From: Mesorhizobium sp. ORS 3324
Lineage (GTDB): Bacteria; Pseudomonadota; Alphaproteobacteria; Rhizobiales; Rhizobiaceae
Direction of reading: 5' to 3'
Length of the DNA: 64,000 bases
Assembly (NCBI GenBank): GCA_000824825.2
Contig: LM655192.1
Coordinates: forward strand, 109,113-173,112
Shown: positions 20,544 to 32,002 of the stretch, one piece after another
Layout of the letters: each line of letters opens with the position of its first letter
Numbering within the stretch: the stretch's first letter is position 1
The notes under the pieces: generated by a model
What the model saw: only the letters and a program-made list of their open reading frames with translations
What the model was told of the DNA's origin: nothing
The model's database searches: none
Program-made: the position numbers and the translations under genes

Positions 20544-20557
20544 GGTGAAACTTCACC
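20544..20557 (+). other. Small hairpin between sufT and sufA
   Basis: GGTGA-AACT-TCACC is a 5-bp stem with a 4-base loop in the 113-base gap before sufA. It has no T-run, so it is not a convincing terminator. It may be an operator half of an iron-responsive site or simply an mRNA hairpin. Confidence 0.25.
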
Positions 20558-20619
20558 ATCTTAGCTTAAGGGCAGACTCATTCCGCGGGCCTTGAACCCG
20601 TGCGAAATTGGAGAATGAC

Positions 20620-21000
20620 ATGGGACGCTTCGCCGTCATCACGATGACCGACAAGGCCGCGGACCGCGTGCGCGAGATCGTTGCCGCGCGCGACAACGCG
20701 CACGGCATCCGCCTCGGCATCCGCAAGGGTGGCTGCGCAGGCATGGAATACACGATCGATCTGGTGACCGAGCCGAATCCCAAGGACGATCATGTCGAGC
20801 GCGACGGCGCGCATGTCTATGTCGCACCCGAGGCGGCACTTTTCCTGCTCGGCACCGAGATGGATTTCGAGCAGACGACGCTGCGCACCGGCTTCACCTT
20901 CAGAAACCCGAACCAGAGCTCGGCGTGCGGCTGCGGCGAATCCGTCGAATTGAAGCCGGCCGACCTCAAGGCGCTTGCCGAGGCGCGGGCTTCGGCCTGA
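20620..21000 (+). CDS. sufA: A-type Fe-S carrier SufA (HesB/IscA family)
   Basis: The 126-aa product has the three family cysteines: one in KGGCAGMEY and two in ACGCGES near the C-terminus. A-type carriers accept clusters from the scaffold and deliver them to client enzymes. The ATG at 20620 has a GGAG ribosome site six bases away; the frame's earlier TTG at 20608 is therefore not used. It is the last suf gene and is followed by a family A repeat. Confidence 0.96.
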   Translation: MGRFAVITMTDKAADRVREIVAARDNAHGIRLGIRKGGCAGMEYTIDLVTEPNPKDDHVERDGAHVYVAPEAALFLLGTEMDFEQTTLRTGFTFRNPNQSSACGCGESVELKPADLKALAEARASA

Positions 21001-21003
21001 TCA

Positions 21004-21156
21004 TCCTTCGCCCCGTTTACGGGGAGAAGGTGGCCCGAAGGGCCGGATGAGGGGCTGCGCCAGCCTCTCTAAGGTTCGCGCCGGCCCCAGCCTCTCTAAG
21101 GTTCGCGCCGCCCCTCATCTGCCTGCCGGCATCTTCTCCCCGTAAAACGGGGAGAA
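21004..21156. repeat. Palindromic intergenic repeat (family A) with tandem duplication
   Basis: CCCCGTTTACGGGGAGAAGG at the left and a matching CTTCTCCCCG..CGGGGAGAAG at the right are outer arms, with inner arms GATGAGGGG/CCCCTCATC. Between them a 22-base unit (21061-21082) is repeated exactly at 21088-21109. The repeat lies between convergent sufA and the GFA gene and may act as a bidirectional terminator. Confidence 0.8.
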
Positions 21157-21161
21157 GAGAG

Positions 21162-21659
21162 CTAACCCACCCACATCCCCGTCCGCTTGTGCCAGTCGGC
21201 GATCGATTCCTCGGGATAGATGTCGAATACCTTGTCCTGTTTGCCGATCACCGGCTCGACCCAGTTCGCCTTGTATTTCAGCATCAGATGCACCTTTTCC
21301 GGCGGCTTCGGCAGGTCGCTGTCGATCGCAGAGGCGAAGGGGTGGACGAGGTCCGGCCAGGTCGGATCGTAGAGCCACAGAGCCGATCCGCATTTGCGGC
21401 AGAAATTGCGCTCGCCGGTCGAGACCTCGCAATGCGGGTGCTCGTCATCCTCGATCTCGGCACGGTAGACGCCGAGATTGCGCTTGCCTGCGATCTTGAG
21501 CGTCTCGTAGTCGGCGCCGAGATTGATCGCAAAACCGCCGCCGCCCTGCTGCTTGCGGCAGATCGAGCAGTAGCAGAGCATGAAGGGCACCGGCGTGTGG
21601 CTTTCCACTTCGAAGCTGACGGCGCCGCAGCGGCAGGAGCCTTTGAGCAGGACGGGCAT
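21162..21659 (-). CDS. GFA/CENP-V family zinc-binding protein
   Basis: The 165-aa product has the zinc cysteines of the GFA (glutathione-dependent formaldehyde-activating-like) fold: CRCGAVSFEV near the N-terminus, CYCSICRKQQGGGG, and NFCRKCGSALW. The longer C-terminal part (ESIADWHKRTGMW) is typical of the GFA group in alphaproteobacteria. The biochemical role of most members is unproven; binding of glutathione adducts is assumed from the founding enzyme. It is divergent from the TfoX-like gene. Confidence 0.9.
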   Translation of the reverse strand: MPVLLKGSCRCGAVSFEVESHTPVPFMLCYCSICRKQQGGGGFAINLGADYETLKIAGKRNLGVYRAEIEDDEHPHCEVSTGERNFCRKCGSALWLYDPTWPDLVHPFASAIDSDLPKPPEKVHLMLKYKANWVEPVIGKQDKVFDIYPEESIADWHKRTGMWVG

Positions 21660-21774
21660 GGAACAAATCTCCTCGTTTGACTGCGATTACAGCGCCGGAC
21701 GCTTTCCCTCAACTTGTCAGCAGGCTTTCGGTTGCCGGCATGACAAGCCGATGGCGGCGTGACATCATCGCGCC

Positions 21775-22098
21775 ATGGACGACGAACGCATCCGCGAACT
21801 CTTCGATGGTCTCGGGCCTGTCAGCATCCGCCGCATGTTCAGCGGCAAGGGCATCTATCACAACGGCGTCATCTTCGCGCTCATCCTGCGCGGAGATCTG
21901 ATGCTGAAGGGTGACGACGAGGTTGCCGCCGAGTACGAGGCGGCAGGTGGCCGACACTGGACTTACGTCAACAAGCGCCATGGCAAGGAAGTCGCCATGC
22001 CCTACTGGACCGCGCCCGAAAGCGCGCTGGACGACCCCGACGAAATGACCGTCTGGGCGCGCAAGGCCTATGAGGCGGCGATCAGAGGCGGAAAATGA
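21775..22098 (+). CDS. TfoX/Sxy N-terminal domain protein
   Basis: This short 107-aa protein is made up only of the TfoX N-terminal domain: RRMFSGKGIYHNGVIFALILRGDLMLKGD, in parts, matches the domain core. TfoX/Sxy governs competence in gammaproteobacteria, but single-domain copies are common in rhizobia and have no proven function. It stands alone between two unrelated genes. Confidence 0.9.
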   Translation: MDDERIRELFDGLGPVSIRRMFSGKGIYHNGVIFALILRGDLMLKGDDEVAAEYEAAGGRHWTYVNKRHGKEVAMPYWTAPESALDDPDEMTVWARKAYEAAIRGGK

Positions 22099-22196
22099 GC
22101 GCCATTCGGTAATGCTCCGTAGGGGCTTCAGATGGTTCGTAGCGAGGTAGTCATGGAGTCCACACGACAAGCGGACGGCAAAGGAGGATCGCGGTC

Positions 22197-22598
22197 ATGG
22201 AAAGCGGGACCGAAGCCGTCGGGCAGATCCGCGATCTGATCGAGCATTGGGCCGAAGCCGTGCGTCGAAAGGACATGGACGGCATTCGCGCCCATCACGC
22301 GCCGGATTTCGTCATGTTCGACGTGCCGCCGCCGCTGCAGTTCCAGGGCCTCGATGCCTATATGGCGACCTGGCCGCTGTTTTTCGATGCTTCGCCCGAC
22401 CCACCGGTTTTCGACGTCGTCGACCTGAAAATCACCGCTGGCGCGGACGTGGCGTTTGCGTTCGCCCTGATGCGCTGCGTGGTGGGGTCGGGCAGGGACG
22501 CGGGCGATCTCGATTTCCGGCTGACGATTTGCTTCCGCAAGATCGCAGGTCAATGGACCTTCGTGCACGAACATCATTCGGTGCCGGCCACGGACTGA
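22197..22598 (+). CDS. SnoaL/NTF2-like protein
   Basis: The 133-aa product fits the NTF2/SnoaL-like cone fold: an N-terminal helix (VGQIRDLIEHWAEAVRRKDMDGI), an HHAPDFVMFDVPPPLQFQG segment with the pocket-lining strand, and a final WTFVHEHHS strand. Members include ketosteroid-isomerase-like enzymes and stress proteins; the substrate here is unknown. A near-perfect ribosome site (AAGGAGG) lies 9 bases before the ATG. Confidence 0.87.
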   Translation: MESGTEAVGQIRDLIEHWAEAVRRKDMDGIRAHHAPDFVMFDVPPPLQFQGLDAYMATWPLFFDASPDPPVFDVVDLKITAGADVAFAFALMRCVVGSGRDAGDLDFRLTICFRKIAGQWTFVHEHHSVPATD

Positions 22599-22602
22599 CG
22601 GT

Positions 22603-23523
22603 TCAGGCGAGCGCCCTTGCTATCTCCGCCGCCAGCCGCGCATTGTTTTCGACCAGCGCAACGTTGGTCTTGAGGCTGCGGCCGCCGGTGAGTTCCAGGA
22701 TCTTCGACAGCAGGAAGGGCGTGACCGCCTTGCCGCTGACGCTTTGCGCCTCGGCGGCCTTCTGCGCGGCCTGGATGTAGCCGTCCATCTCCGCGGCAGG
22801 GATTTCCTCGTTCGCCGGCACCGGATTGGCGACCAGGATGCCGCCGCTTAAGCCCAGCGCCTGCCGTGTCCGGTAGAAATGGGCGATGTCTTCCGGCGTG
22901 TGCAGCGTCAGCGGGGCGCGGAACGGCGATTGCCTCGACCAGAAGGCCGGCATGGTCTCGCAGCCATGACCGATGACCGGCACCCCGCGCGTCTCCAGCA
23001 CTTCCAGCGTCTTTTCGATGTCGAGGATCGCCTTGGCGCCGGCCGAGACGACGATGACCGGCGTGCGCGCCAGCTCGTCGAGGTCGGCTGAAATATCGAA
23101 GCTCTTTTCGGCGCCCTTGTGGACGCCGCCGATGCCGCCGGTGGCGAAGACCGTTATGCCGGCCATATGCGCTGCGATCATGGTGGCGGCAACCGTGGTG
23201 CCGCCGGTTCGACCCAGTGCGACGGCGAAGCCGATATCGGCGCGCGACAGCTTCATGGCGTCGCCGGTCATGGCGAGCGATTCGCGCTCGCCGTCGGAAA
23301 GCCCGATCTTGATGCGGCCGTTGACCACCGCGATCGTCGCCGGCACAGCGCCGCCGCCAGCGATGATCTGCTCGACCTTGGCCGCCATCGCGCCATTGTC
23401 GGGGTAGGGCATGCCATGGGTGATGATGGTGCTTTCCAGCGCCACCACCGGCCGCCCGGCGGCAAGTGCCTCCGCCACCGGCGGGTGGATGTCGATGAAG
23501 GGGCGGGCGGTTTCGGGTGTCAT
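22603..23523 (-). CDS. psuG: Pseudouridine-5'-phosphate glycosidase
   Basis: The 306-aa product matches PsuG. Conserved parts are VALESTIITHGMPYP near the N-terminus, GRTGGTTVAATM, FATGGIGGVHKGAE, and SAGAKAILDI, whose lysine should form the Schiff base with ribose 5-phosphate. The enzyme splits pseudouridine 5'-phosphate into uracil and ribose 5-phosphate. The ATG at 23523 gives the family N-terminus, although the frame is open far upstream. It follows the PfkB kinase gene by 50 bases, forming the usual psuK-psuG pair. Confidence 0.95.
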   Translation of the reverse strand: MTPETARPFIDIHPPVAEALAAGRPVVALESTIITHGMPYPDNGAMAAKVEQIIAGGGAVPATIAVVNGRIKIGLSDGERESLAMTGDAMKLSRADIGFAVALGRTGGTTVAATMIAAHMAGITVFATGGIGGVHKGAEKSFDISADLDELARTPVIVVSAGAKAILDIEKTLEVLETRGVPVIGHGCETMPAFWSRQSPFRAPLTLHTPEDIAHFYRTRQALGLSGGILVANPVPANEEIPAAEMDGYIQAAQKAAEAQSVSGKAVTPFLLSKILELTGGRSLKTNVALVENNARLAAEIARALA

Positions 23524-23573
23524 GTCTGTCTCCGATCGAAGCGCCAAAAGCTTCGGCAAGATTATTTGGTGGC

Positions 23574-24512
23574 CTATGCCACCTCCCGCGCCTCCGGCAC
23601 AAGGGCAAGTGCCTGGCCGAAAGTGGCGGCCGTGAAGGACGGCACCGCCTCGGTGCTCTCGATGGCGAGCATCGCCGCGGCAACGCCTTCGCGCAGCGCC
23701 GCCCGCAAAGGCAGGCCGCGCAGCAGCGCGGCGACCGTGGCCCCGGTCAGCGCGTCGCCGGCGCCGGTCACGTCGGCGACCCGTCGCGGCGCGGGCGGGT
23801 CGATGGCAAAGGCGCCGGATTGGTCGAAGCCGAGCACTGGCGCGCTGCCGGCGGTGACCACGCCTGCCGCAAGGCCAATCCGCCTGAGTTCCTTGACAAG
23901 ATCCTGGCCGGAGATGTCCGCGCCGGCCAGCGCTGCGGCCTCGCGGCGGTTCATGAACAGCAGCGAGAGAGAGCCCAGCAGCGGCACCAGCCGCACGACC
24001 TTGGCCGGCGAGATGGCGATGGCGAAGACCGGCTTGCTGCCGGCCTGTGCGACGAGGCGCTCGAGCGCCGCCGTCGGCAGGTTCGCGTCGCAAAGGATCG
24101 CGTCCGCCTCCGCGATCGCCTCGCGCACCTTGGCGCGGCGGATCTGCTTGGGGAAGGCGAGGTCGTAGAGACCCATATCGGCAAAGCCGACGATCAACTC
24201 GCCCTCGCTGTCGATCAGGGCCGTGTAGCTCGGCGTCGTTCGGTCGAGAAACACCACCGAGAGATCGGCGATGCCGGCTCCGGCGATCGCCGATGCGACC
24301 GTCTCCGCCGCAGCGTCGCCGCCGCGCACCGAAAGCAGCGAAGCCGACACGCCGCGCTTCACCACGCTGCGCAGCGCGTTGAAGACGCCGCCGCCGACGT
24401 CCTCGCGCATGATGCCCGGATTGGAGGCGGCGGGCACGTAGGTGCCCGAGACCTGGCCGCGCCTGTCGATATGGGCGCCACCGAGCGCCAGGACCTTTGG
24501 AGATGTCGGCAT
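23574..24512 (-). CDS. psuK: PfkB-family kinase, probable pseudouridine kinase
   Basis: The 312-aa product is a PfkB carbohydrate kinase. It has a GGAHIDRRG N-terminal strand, a NPGIMREDVGGGVFNAL substrate segment, and the ATP-site signature DVTGAGDALTG with the catalytic aspartate. The HIDRRG/NPG pattern resembles PsuK, and its partner downstream is psuG, so it probably phosphorylates pseudouridine. The ATG at 24512 was chosen over an in-frame extension of about 53 low-quality residues. It is divergent from recA. Confidence 0.88.
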   Translation of the reverse strand: MPTSPKVLALGGAHIDRRGQVSGTYVPAASNPGIMREDVGGGVFNALRSVVKRGVSASLLSVRGGDAAAETVASAIAGAGIADLSVVFLDRTTPSYTALIDSEGELIVGFADMGLYDLAFPKQIRRAKVREAIAEADAILCDANLPTAALERLVAQAGSKPVFAIAISPAKVVRLVPLLGSLSLLFMNRREAAALAGADISGQDLVKELRRIGLAAGVVTAGSAPVLGFDQSGAFAIDPPAPRRVADVTGAGDALTGATVAALLRGLPLRAALREGVAAAMLAIESTEAVPSFTAATFGQALALVPEAREVA

Positions 24513-24720
24513 GCCGCGGAGGTGACCTTCGTTGATTATTCGCGTGCGCACACTAGGTTCCTGCGTGCCGCCCCGCAATCGGGGCCGCGATTCGGGCCGG
24601 CGGGATATCGAAGTCTTTTTAGGCCAGCAGCGCTGGCGCCCACTAGCCTTGGTGAGACAAAAATAGAACAAATCCAGATATTGATTGTTTTTCAGTCATT
24701 TGCTGCCACTTGCCAAATGA

Positions 24721-24735
24721 GAACAAAAAAGGTAC
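24721..24735. promoter_or_regulatory. Candidate LexA (SOS) box upstream of recA
   Basis: GAAC-N7-GTAC lies 58 bases before the recA start codon. The alphaproteobacterial LexA site is a direct repeat, GAAC-N7-GAAC, so this matches seven of eight specified bases at the exact spacing. Regulation by LexA is expected for recA but inferred here. Confidence 0.55.
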
Positions 24736-24793
24736 AAAACATCAGGGATCACGGATTGTCCGGCCTTCATTGACGACCAAGGGGTGATGTATC

Positions 24794-25891
<1,098 letters not shown>

Positions 25892-26020
25892 GGCCAAGCA
25901 ATTCCGGCAAGGCGGCTTCCGTGCGGGATTGCGTGAACGCAATTGATTAGCCGGAGTTTGGCCACAATCCTGTTATATCGGAATATGCTTATCTAATTGA
26001 GTTCCAGTATTGCGTCCCGA

Positions 26021-26046
26021 ACCGCCGGCCCTCGCGTCGGCGGTTT
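26021..26046 (+). terminator. Possible recA terminator
   Basis: ACCGCCG at 26021-26027 pairs with CGGCGGT at 26038-26044, with a 10-base loop, followed by only a short T-run. It lies 130 bases after the recA stop. It is weak as an intrinsic terminator because the T-tract is three bases. Confidence 0.4.
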
Positions 26047-26127
26047 GCGTTGGCGGCAACGCGAATGCAGCCGGTTGACCCCGCTGATTGGCCTAACGTG
26101 TATCGTGCTGGAACGGATCGAAGCGGC

Positions 26128-26202
26128 GCGCTTTACGTCATTCTCCAAGCATGTCGTTCCCGCACAACCGCTACGCACATTTGGGCGACATGCCCCGATC
26201 CG
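26128..26202. repeat. Dispersed rhizobial repeat, family C, copy 1
   Basis: The segment from GCGCTTTACG to TTTGGGCGACATGC matches the segment at 34472-34528 with small insertions. The shared core is CAACCGCTACGCACATTTGG versus AAACCGCTGCGCGCTTTTGG. This is a non-coding dispersed repeat, judged only from these two copies. Confidence 0.65.
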
Positions 26203-26273
26203 TGTTTCTGGACAGGGTCAAGAGCTACGGCTAAAAGGCCAATCCATCTTCTGAAACACGAAAAGCCCATTTG

Positions 26274-26293
26274 CCGCCGGCCCGGGCCGGCGG
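26274..26293. other. 20-base perfect palindrome before alaS
   Basis: CCGCCGGCCCGGGCCGGCGG reads identically on both strands and sits 22 bases upstream of the alaS ATG. In RNA it would fold with a tight loop next to the ribosome site. It could be an operator or a translation-limiting hairpin; function is unknown. Confidence 0.5.
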
Positions 26294-26315
26294 TTCTCGC
26301 GAAAAGGCAGTATCC

Positions 26316-28985
<2,670 letters not shown>

Positions 28986-29037
28986 CGGTCGGAGCGATCG
29001 GCTTAGCTGAAGCCGGTTTCTAATTCCGCGAGGGTGG

Positions 29038-29190
29038 CGCTGCCCCTCATCTGGCTGCCGCCACCTTCTCCCCGTTGAACGGGGAGAAGGACGCTGTCAC
29101 CGCGGCTTTCGCCAATCGCCAGCGTTGCAACCGACCTCTTTCTCCCCGTTTTACGGGGAGAAATGCCCGGCAGGGCAATGAGGGGCAGCG
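29038..29190. repeat. Palindromic intergenic repeat (family A)
   Basis: Perfect 13-base outer arms (CGCTGCCCCTCAT at 29038-29050, complement at 29178-29190) enclose two internal hairpins, CTTCTCCCCG..CGGGGAGAAG and TTTCTCCCCG..CGGGGAGAAA. It separates convergent alaS and the glutathione transferase gene, where it may end transcription from both sides. Confidence 0.85.
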
Positions 29191-29215
29191 CCGGCGTTGA
29201 GGATGCTCGCTCGAA

Positions 29216-29842
29216 TTAGGCGACCTTCTCGGTGCCCGCGAAGCTCGGACGGGTGGCAATACGCGCATACCATTCCTGGATATCCGCAAACCGCGCGAGC
29301 ATGTCGCGTCCTTCGGCAACCTTGACGAAATAGGCGATGATCGGCGCCGCGTGCAGGTCCGCCAGCGTCAGCTGACCGCCGAGCAGCCAAGGGCCTTTCG
29401 CCTTCAGCGACGTCAGCACCTTGAGCACGGTCTCCGCCTGCCTAAGCCCGGCGGCAATCAGCTTCTCGTCGGCGGGAGCCTTTTCCAGCCGCTCTACCGC
29501 CACGTCCCAGACCATGGCGCGATAGCCATAGGAGTCGAGCGTGCCGACGATCTGGTCCATCCTGGCGCGTCCGCGGGCCTCGGCCGGTTGCAGCGCCGGA
29601 CCATCGAAGGCTTCGTCGACATAGCGCGCAATGGCGCCGGTCTCGAACAGGCGAAAACCGTCATGCTCGAAGGCGGGGATGCGGCCGAACGGATGATGCT
29701 TGCGATACCAAGCGGGAATGCCGTCGGCGGCGAAGATGTCGAGCGGGATGAGCTCGTAGTCGACGCCCTTTTCCTCCAGCGCTAGTCGCGCGATGCGCAC
29801 ATAGACGCTGTAGTCGGCGCCGTAGAGGATCGGCTTTGCCAT
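29216..29842 (-). CDS. Glutathione S-transferase family protein
   Basis: The 208-aa product has the thioredoxin-like N-domain (KPILYGADYSVYVRIARLAL, with DYSVY in the glutathione-contact position), the cis-Pro strand GRIPAFEHDGFRLFET and the ESxAI-like ETGAIARY loop, then an all-helical C-domain. It probably conjugates or reduces small electrophiles using glutathione. The ATG at 29842 lies 4 bases after the stop of the upstream gene, so it is probably read with icd. Substrate is unknown. Confidence 0.93.
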   Translation of the reverse strand: MAKPILYGADYSVYVRIARLALEEKGVDYELIPLDIFAADGIPAWYRKHHPFGRIPAFEHDGFRLFETGAIARYVDEAFDGPALQPAEARGRARMDQIVGTLDSYGYRAMVWDVAVERLEKAPADEKLIAAGLRQAETVLKVLTSLKAKGPWLLGGQLTLADLHAAPIIAYFVKVAEGRDMLARFADIQEWYARIATRPSFAGTEKVA

Positions 29843-29846
29843 TTTG

Positions 29847-30581
29847 CTATTCCTCTTTGTCTTGGCTGTCCCGTATCCAGACACGCAGCGGGCCGGTGGC
29901 CTCAAAGCCGCAGGCCAATGCTTCGTCCAGCCCCTCGCCGTGGTCGTACCCGACCAGGGCGCGACTTCCAGCAAACGCATTGGCTGCCGCCCGCACCGCA
30001 TTGCGATATGTCGGACTGCCATCCGCGGCAAAAACATTTGACACCCCAGTCACCCGCTCGGATCTATTGGCTATGCAGCCGGCGGTGAAGCCGTCAGCCG
30101 TCCGTCTGCCAAGGACAGCGATGGCGGGGTCGGCCAGGACTGCTGCTGGAAAAACACGGCAGTTGGAGGGACTTGCGTGATCCGCCCAGGCAAATTCCCA
30201 CATCTCCAAGCTGGCAGCGTCCTCAACACGTTCCCAACCCGAAGGCGTCGTCACCGGATGACTTAGGTCCATCCAGATCCAGCTTGCCTCGAAGACCTGA
30301 CTGAACCCGAGCGGCTGGAGATCAAGACGGCAGAACCCATCCTTGACCGAAAAGCTGGTGGCAAGGACGGATGTCAGTCTGGCAATTTCCGCAAGTTGGA
30401 CCGCTCCGGCATCGGCCTTCAGAGTGGCGACATTGGGGTAGTAAGGAGGTGCTTGCCGGTCACTGGACCAGACGGAGTCGCCTCTCAGATCACTTAGCCC
30501 ATGCGCCTTGAAAATGGCGTGACAGAGGTCGGCATTGTTGCCAGCGCAAAGGCGGACCCTTTCGCTGGCAACGCTCGACAC
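29847..30581 (-). CDS. Uncharacterised protein, GNAT-like C-terminus
   Basis: The 244-aa product is not firmly recognised. Its second half (LGRRTADGFTAGCIANRSE, then SNVFA and a final VGYDHGEGLDEALACGFEATGPLRVWI segment) has the strand-helix order of a GNAT acetyltransferase, with GFEATGPLRVW resembling the closing beta-strands. The start is a GTG three bases past the icd stop, and the stop is 4 bases before the GST gene, so it sits tightly inside a three-gene run. Its coding sequence is less GC-biased at third positions than icd, which hints at later arrival. Acetyltransferase activity is only a suggestion. Confidence 0.6.
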   Translation of the reverse strand: MSSVASERVRLCAGNNADLCHAIFKAHGLSDLRGDSVWSSDRQAPPYYPNVATLKADAGAVQLAEIARLTSVLATSFSVKDGFCRLDLQPLGFSQVFEASWIWMDLSHPVTTPSGWERVEDAASLEMWEFAWADHASPSNCRVFPAAVLADPAIAVLGRRTADGFTAGCIANRSERVTGVSNVFAADGSPTYRNAVRAAANAFAGSRALVGYDHGEGLDEALACGFEATGPLRVWIRDSQDKEE

Positions 30582-30584
30582 TTC

Positions 30585-31796
30585 TCACCCCATGGCCTTC
30601 TGCAAATTCTCGTCGATCTTGTCGAGGAAGCCGGTGGTCGACAGCCAGGGCTGGTCGGGACCGATCAGCAGCGACAGGTCCTTGGTCATGAAACCGGCCT
30701 CGACGGTCTGAATACAGACCTTTTCCAGCGTTTCGGCGAAGCGCTTCAGCTCGGCATTGTCGTCGAGCTTGGCACGGTGGGCGAGGCCGCGCGTCCAGGC
30801 GAAGATCGAGGCGATCGAATTGGTCGAGGTTTCCTCGCCCTTCTGATGCTGGCGATAGTGGCGGGTGACGGTGCCGTGCGCGGCCTCCGCTTCCACCGTC
30901 TTGCCGTCCGGCGTCATCAGCACCGAGGTCATCAGGCCGAGCGAGCCGAAGCCTTGCGCCACCGTGTCGGACTGCACGTCGCCGTCATAGTTCTTGCAGG
31001 CCCAGACATAGCCGCCCGACCATTTCAGGCTGGAGGCCACCATGTCGTCGATCAGGCGGTGCTCATACCAGAGCTTGCGCGCCTTGAACTCGGCCTCGAA
31101 CTCCTTCTCGTAGACCTCCTGGAAGATGTCCTTGAAGCGGCCGTCATAGGCTTTGAGGATCGTGTTCTTGGTCGAGAGATAAACCGGGAAGTTGCGCAGC
31201 AGGCCATAGTTCAGCGAGGCGCGGGCGAACTCGCGGATCGACTCGTCGAGATTGTACATGGCCATGGCGACGCCGGCCCCCGGCGCGTCGAACACGTCAT
31301 GCTCGATCACCGTGCCGTCCTCGCCGACGAACTTGATCGTCAGCTTGCCCTTGCCGGGATAGCGGAAGTCGGTGGCGCGGTACTGGTCGCCGAAGGCGTG
31401 ACGGCCGACGACGATGGGCTTGGTCCAGCCCGGCACCAGGCGCGGCACGTTCTTCATGATGATCGGCTCGCGGAAGATGGTGCCGCCGAGGATGTTGCGG
31501 ATGGTGCCGTTGGGCGACTTCCACATCTTCTTCAGCTTGAATTCCTCGACGCGCGCCTCGTCGGGCGTGATCGTCGCGCACTTCACGCCGACGCCGTATT
31601 TGTTGATGGCGTTGGCCGAGTCGATCGTCACCTGGTCGTTGGTGGCATCGCGATGCTGGATGCTGAGGTCGTAATAGTCGAGCTTGATGTCGAGATAAGG
31701 GTGGATCAGCTTGTCCTTGATGAACTGCCAGATGATGCGGGTCATCTCGTCGCCGTCGAGCTCGACGACCGGGTTTGCCACCTTGATCTTCGCCAT
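30585..31796 (-). CDS. icd: NADP-dependent isocitrate dehydrogenase
   Basis: The 403-aa product is the eukaryote-like (subfamily II) homodimeric form typical of rhizobia. Recognisable parts are [14 protein letters not shown], the [17 protein letters not shown] substrate loop, [20 protein letters not shown] with metal-binding aspartates, and [16 protein letters not shown], whose RHYRQHQ fits NADP use. It oxidises isocitrate to 2-oxoglutarate and makes NADPH. Two genes follow within 4 bases of each other. Confidence 0.98.
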   Translation of the reverse strand: MAKIKVANPVVELDGDEMTRIIWQFIKDKLIHPYLDIKLDYYDLSIQHRDATNDQVTIDSANAINKYGVGVKCATITPDEARVEEFKLKKMWKSPNGTIRNILGGTIFREPIIMKNVPRLVPGWTKPIVVGRHAFGDQYRATDFRYPGKGKLTIKFVGEDGTVIEHDVFDAPGAGVAMAMYNLDESIREFARASLNYGLLRNFPVYLSTKNTILKAYDGRFKDIFQEVYEKEFEAEFKARKLWYEHRLIDDMVASSLKWSGGYVWACKNYDGDVQSDTVAQGFGSLGLMTSVLMTPDGKTVEAEAAHGTVTRHYRQHQKGEETSTNSIASIFAWTRGLAHRAKLDDNAELKRFAETLEKVCIQTVEAGFMTKDLSLLIGPDQPWLSTTGFLDKIDENLQKAMG

Positions 31797-32002
31797 GGAA
31801 AGAATGCCTCGTTGCTGGGGAATCTGAACGGCCTTGCCCGCATGGTTTCGGCCGGGGTTGCGGAGCGTATATCAAAGCCTATTTGAGCGCGCAAACCGCG
31901 ATAAGCCGGTGATGAAAGGGTGCGCTCGCTTGAATGCTTCATTTTCCGGGCGGGATGTGGCAGGGGACGCCGAAACGCCGCAAACCCTGCTTATGGAGAG
32001 CC

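Larger units (their letters stand above)
25892..26315. other. Long recA-alaS intergenic region
   Basis: The 424 bases hold no convincing gene. A possible recA terminator at 26021-26046 and a rhizobial repeat of family C at 26128-26202 are listed separately. A 20-base perfect palindrome at 26274-26293 ends 22 bases before alaS. The stretch 25930-26010 is AT-richer than its surroundings and may hold the alaS promoter. Confidence 0.5.

Noticed and set aside
18683..21161. Family A palindromes considered as CRISPR repeats
   Set aside because: The units are inverted rather than regularly spaced direct repeats, have no unique spacers of even length and no cas genes nearby.
22603..24093. An open frame joining psuG with an upstream N-terminal part within psuK
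   Set aside because: The upstream half is an out-of-frame reading of the psuK gene; the true psuG start at 23523 gives the family N-terminus.
25930..26010. A possible tRNA gene in the AT-richer part of the recA-alaS gap
   Set aside because: No cloverleaf, GTTCRANNC T-loop or CCA-type acceptor stem could be drawn.
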